A stretch of 5,860 nucleotides of DNA from Actinomycetales bacterium. GTDB taxonomy: Bacteria; Actinomycetota; Actinomycetes; Mycobacteriales; Mycobacteriaceae. Position numbers and translations under genes: made by a program. How positions within the stretch are numbered: position 1 is the first letter of the stretch; each line of letters opens with the position of its first letter. Shown piece after piece: positions 5,826 through 5,860 of this stretch. The notes beneath the pieces were generated by a model that saw nothing but the letters and a program-made list of their open reading frames with translations, was not told the DNA's origin and did no database searches. The stretch lies in assembly GCA_012838715.1 (NCBI GenBank), contig DUOR01000115.1:1-5860 (forward strand). Direction: 5' to 3'.

Positions 5826-5860
5826 CCGGGGCAGCCGCACCAACCGGGGCAGCCGCACCA
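5826..5860. repeat. 18-bp tandem repeat, two copies, cut by the window end
   Basis: CCGGGGCAGCCGCACCAA at 5826-5843 is followed directly by a second copy at 5844-5860 that reaches 17 of 18 bases at the window edge. The period is a multiple of three. On the minus strand, in frame with the TGA at 5812-5810, it would encode the hexapeptide WCGCPG repeated. More copies may continue to the right. Confidence 0.75.

Larger units (their letters stand above)
5736..5860. other. Upstream region of the membrane-gene pair at the window edge
   Basis: This 125-nt stretch holds the ribosome binding site, a small hairpin (GCTTC at 5763-5767 with GAAGC at 5773-5777), copy 2 of the 20-bp hairpin repeat and an 18-bp tandem repeat. 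A minus-strand TAGCTT (5779-5774) could be a -10 element but has no good -35. The right end may belong to the 3' end of another minus-strand gene, but only 16 codons of it would be in the window. Confidence 0.5.

Noticed and set aside
5826..5860. 18-bp tandem repeat considered as a CRISPR or origin iteron array
   Set aside because: Copies are directly adjacent with no spacers, the period is a multiple of three, and only two copies are visible. A coding or slippage repeat is simpler.

Overview
The window is GC-rich DNA that looks like a chromosomal segment of a high-GC Corynebacterium or close relative. The evidence is the gene order: a pta-ackA acetate operon diverging from an FprA-type ferredoxin/adrenodoxin-NADP reductase gene. 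I know this arrangement from Corynebacterium (mycobacteria instead place pta-ackA beside fgd1). CRP/GlxR-type boxes lie between the two transcription units. The assignment rests on recognised protein families and layout, not on a search.

Layout, left to right. Positions 1-88 hold a strong hairpin terminator at the end of the acetate operon. Positions 89-2788 (minus strand) hold pta (GTG start) followed 3 nt later by ackA. The ackA ribosome binding site is inside the last codons of pta. Positions 2789-3090 are a divergent regulatory region with two 16-bp TGTGA-N6-TCACA-like palindromes 86 bp apart, a CACGTG palindrome and low-information RamA-like motifs. Positions 3091-4446 (plus strand) hold fprA, followed by a hairpin with a short T-tract. 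Positions 4475-5735 (minus strand) hold two overlapping genes for small multi-spanning membrane proteins (8 and 4 predicted helices) that I do not recognise. The right end, 5736-5860, is their upstream region. It carries a second copy of the hairpin sequence found at the end of fprA and an 18-bp tandem repeat cut by the window edge.

Function. Pta and AckA interconvert acetyl-CoA, acetyl-phosphate and acetate, giving overflow acetate plus ATP in one direction and acetate activation in the other. FprA moves electrons between NADPH and ferredoxins. The membrane pair converges on fprA and is probably an independent accessory unit.

The most unusual signal is in the accessory part. A 20-bp sequence, extended by a further 9 bp after a 6-nt indel, occurs at both ends of the membrane-gene pair. 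In both copies it places a minus-strand stop codon after the same Gly-Arg-His codons. This suggests duplicated gene ends or a small hairpin repeat element. I saw no mobile element gene, RNA gene, CRISPR array or obvious defence system.
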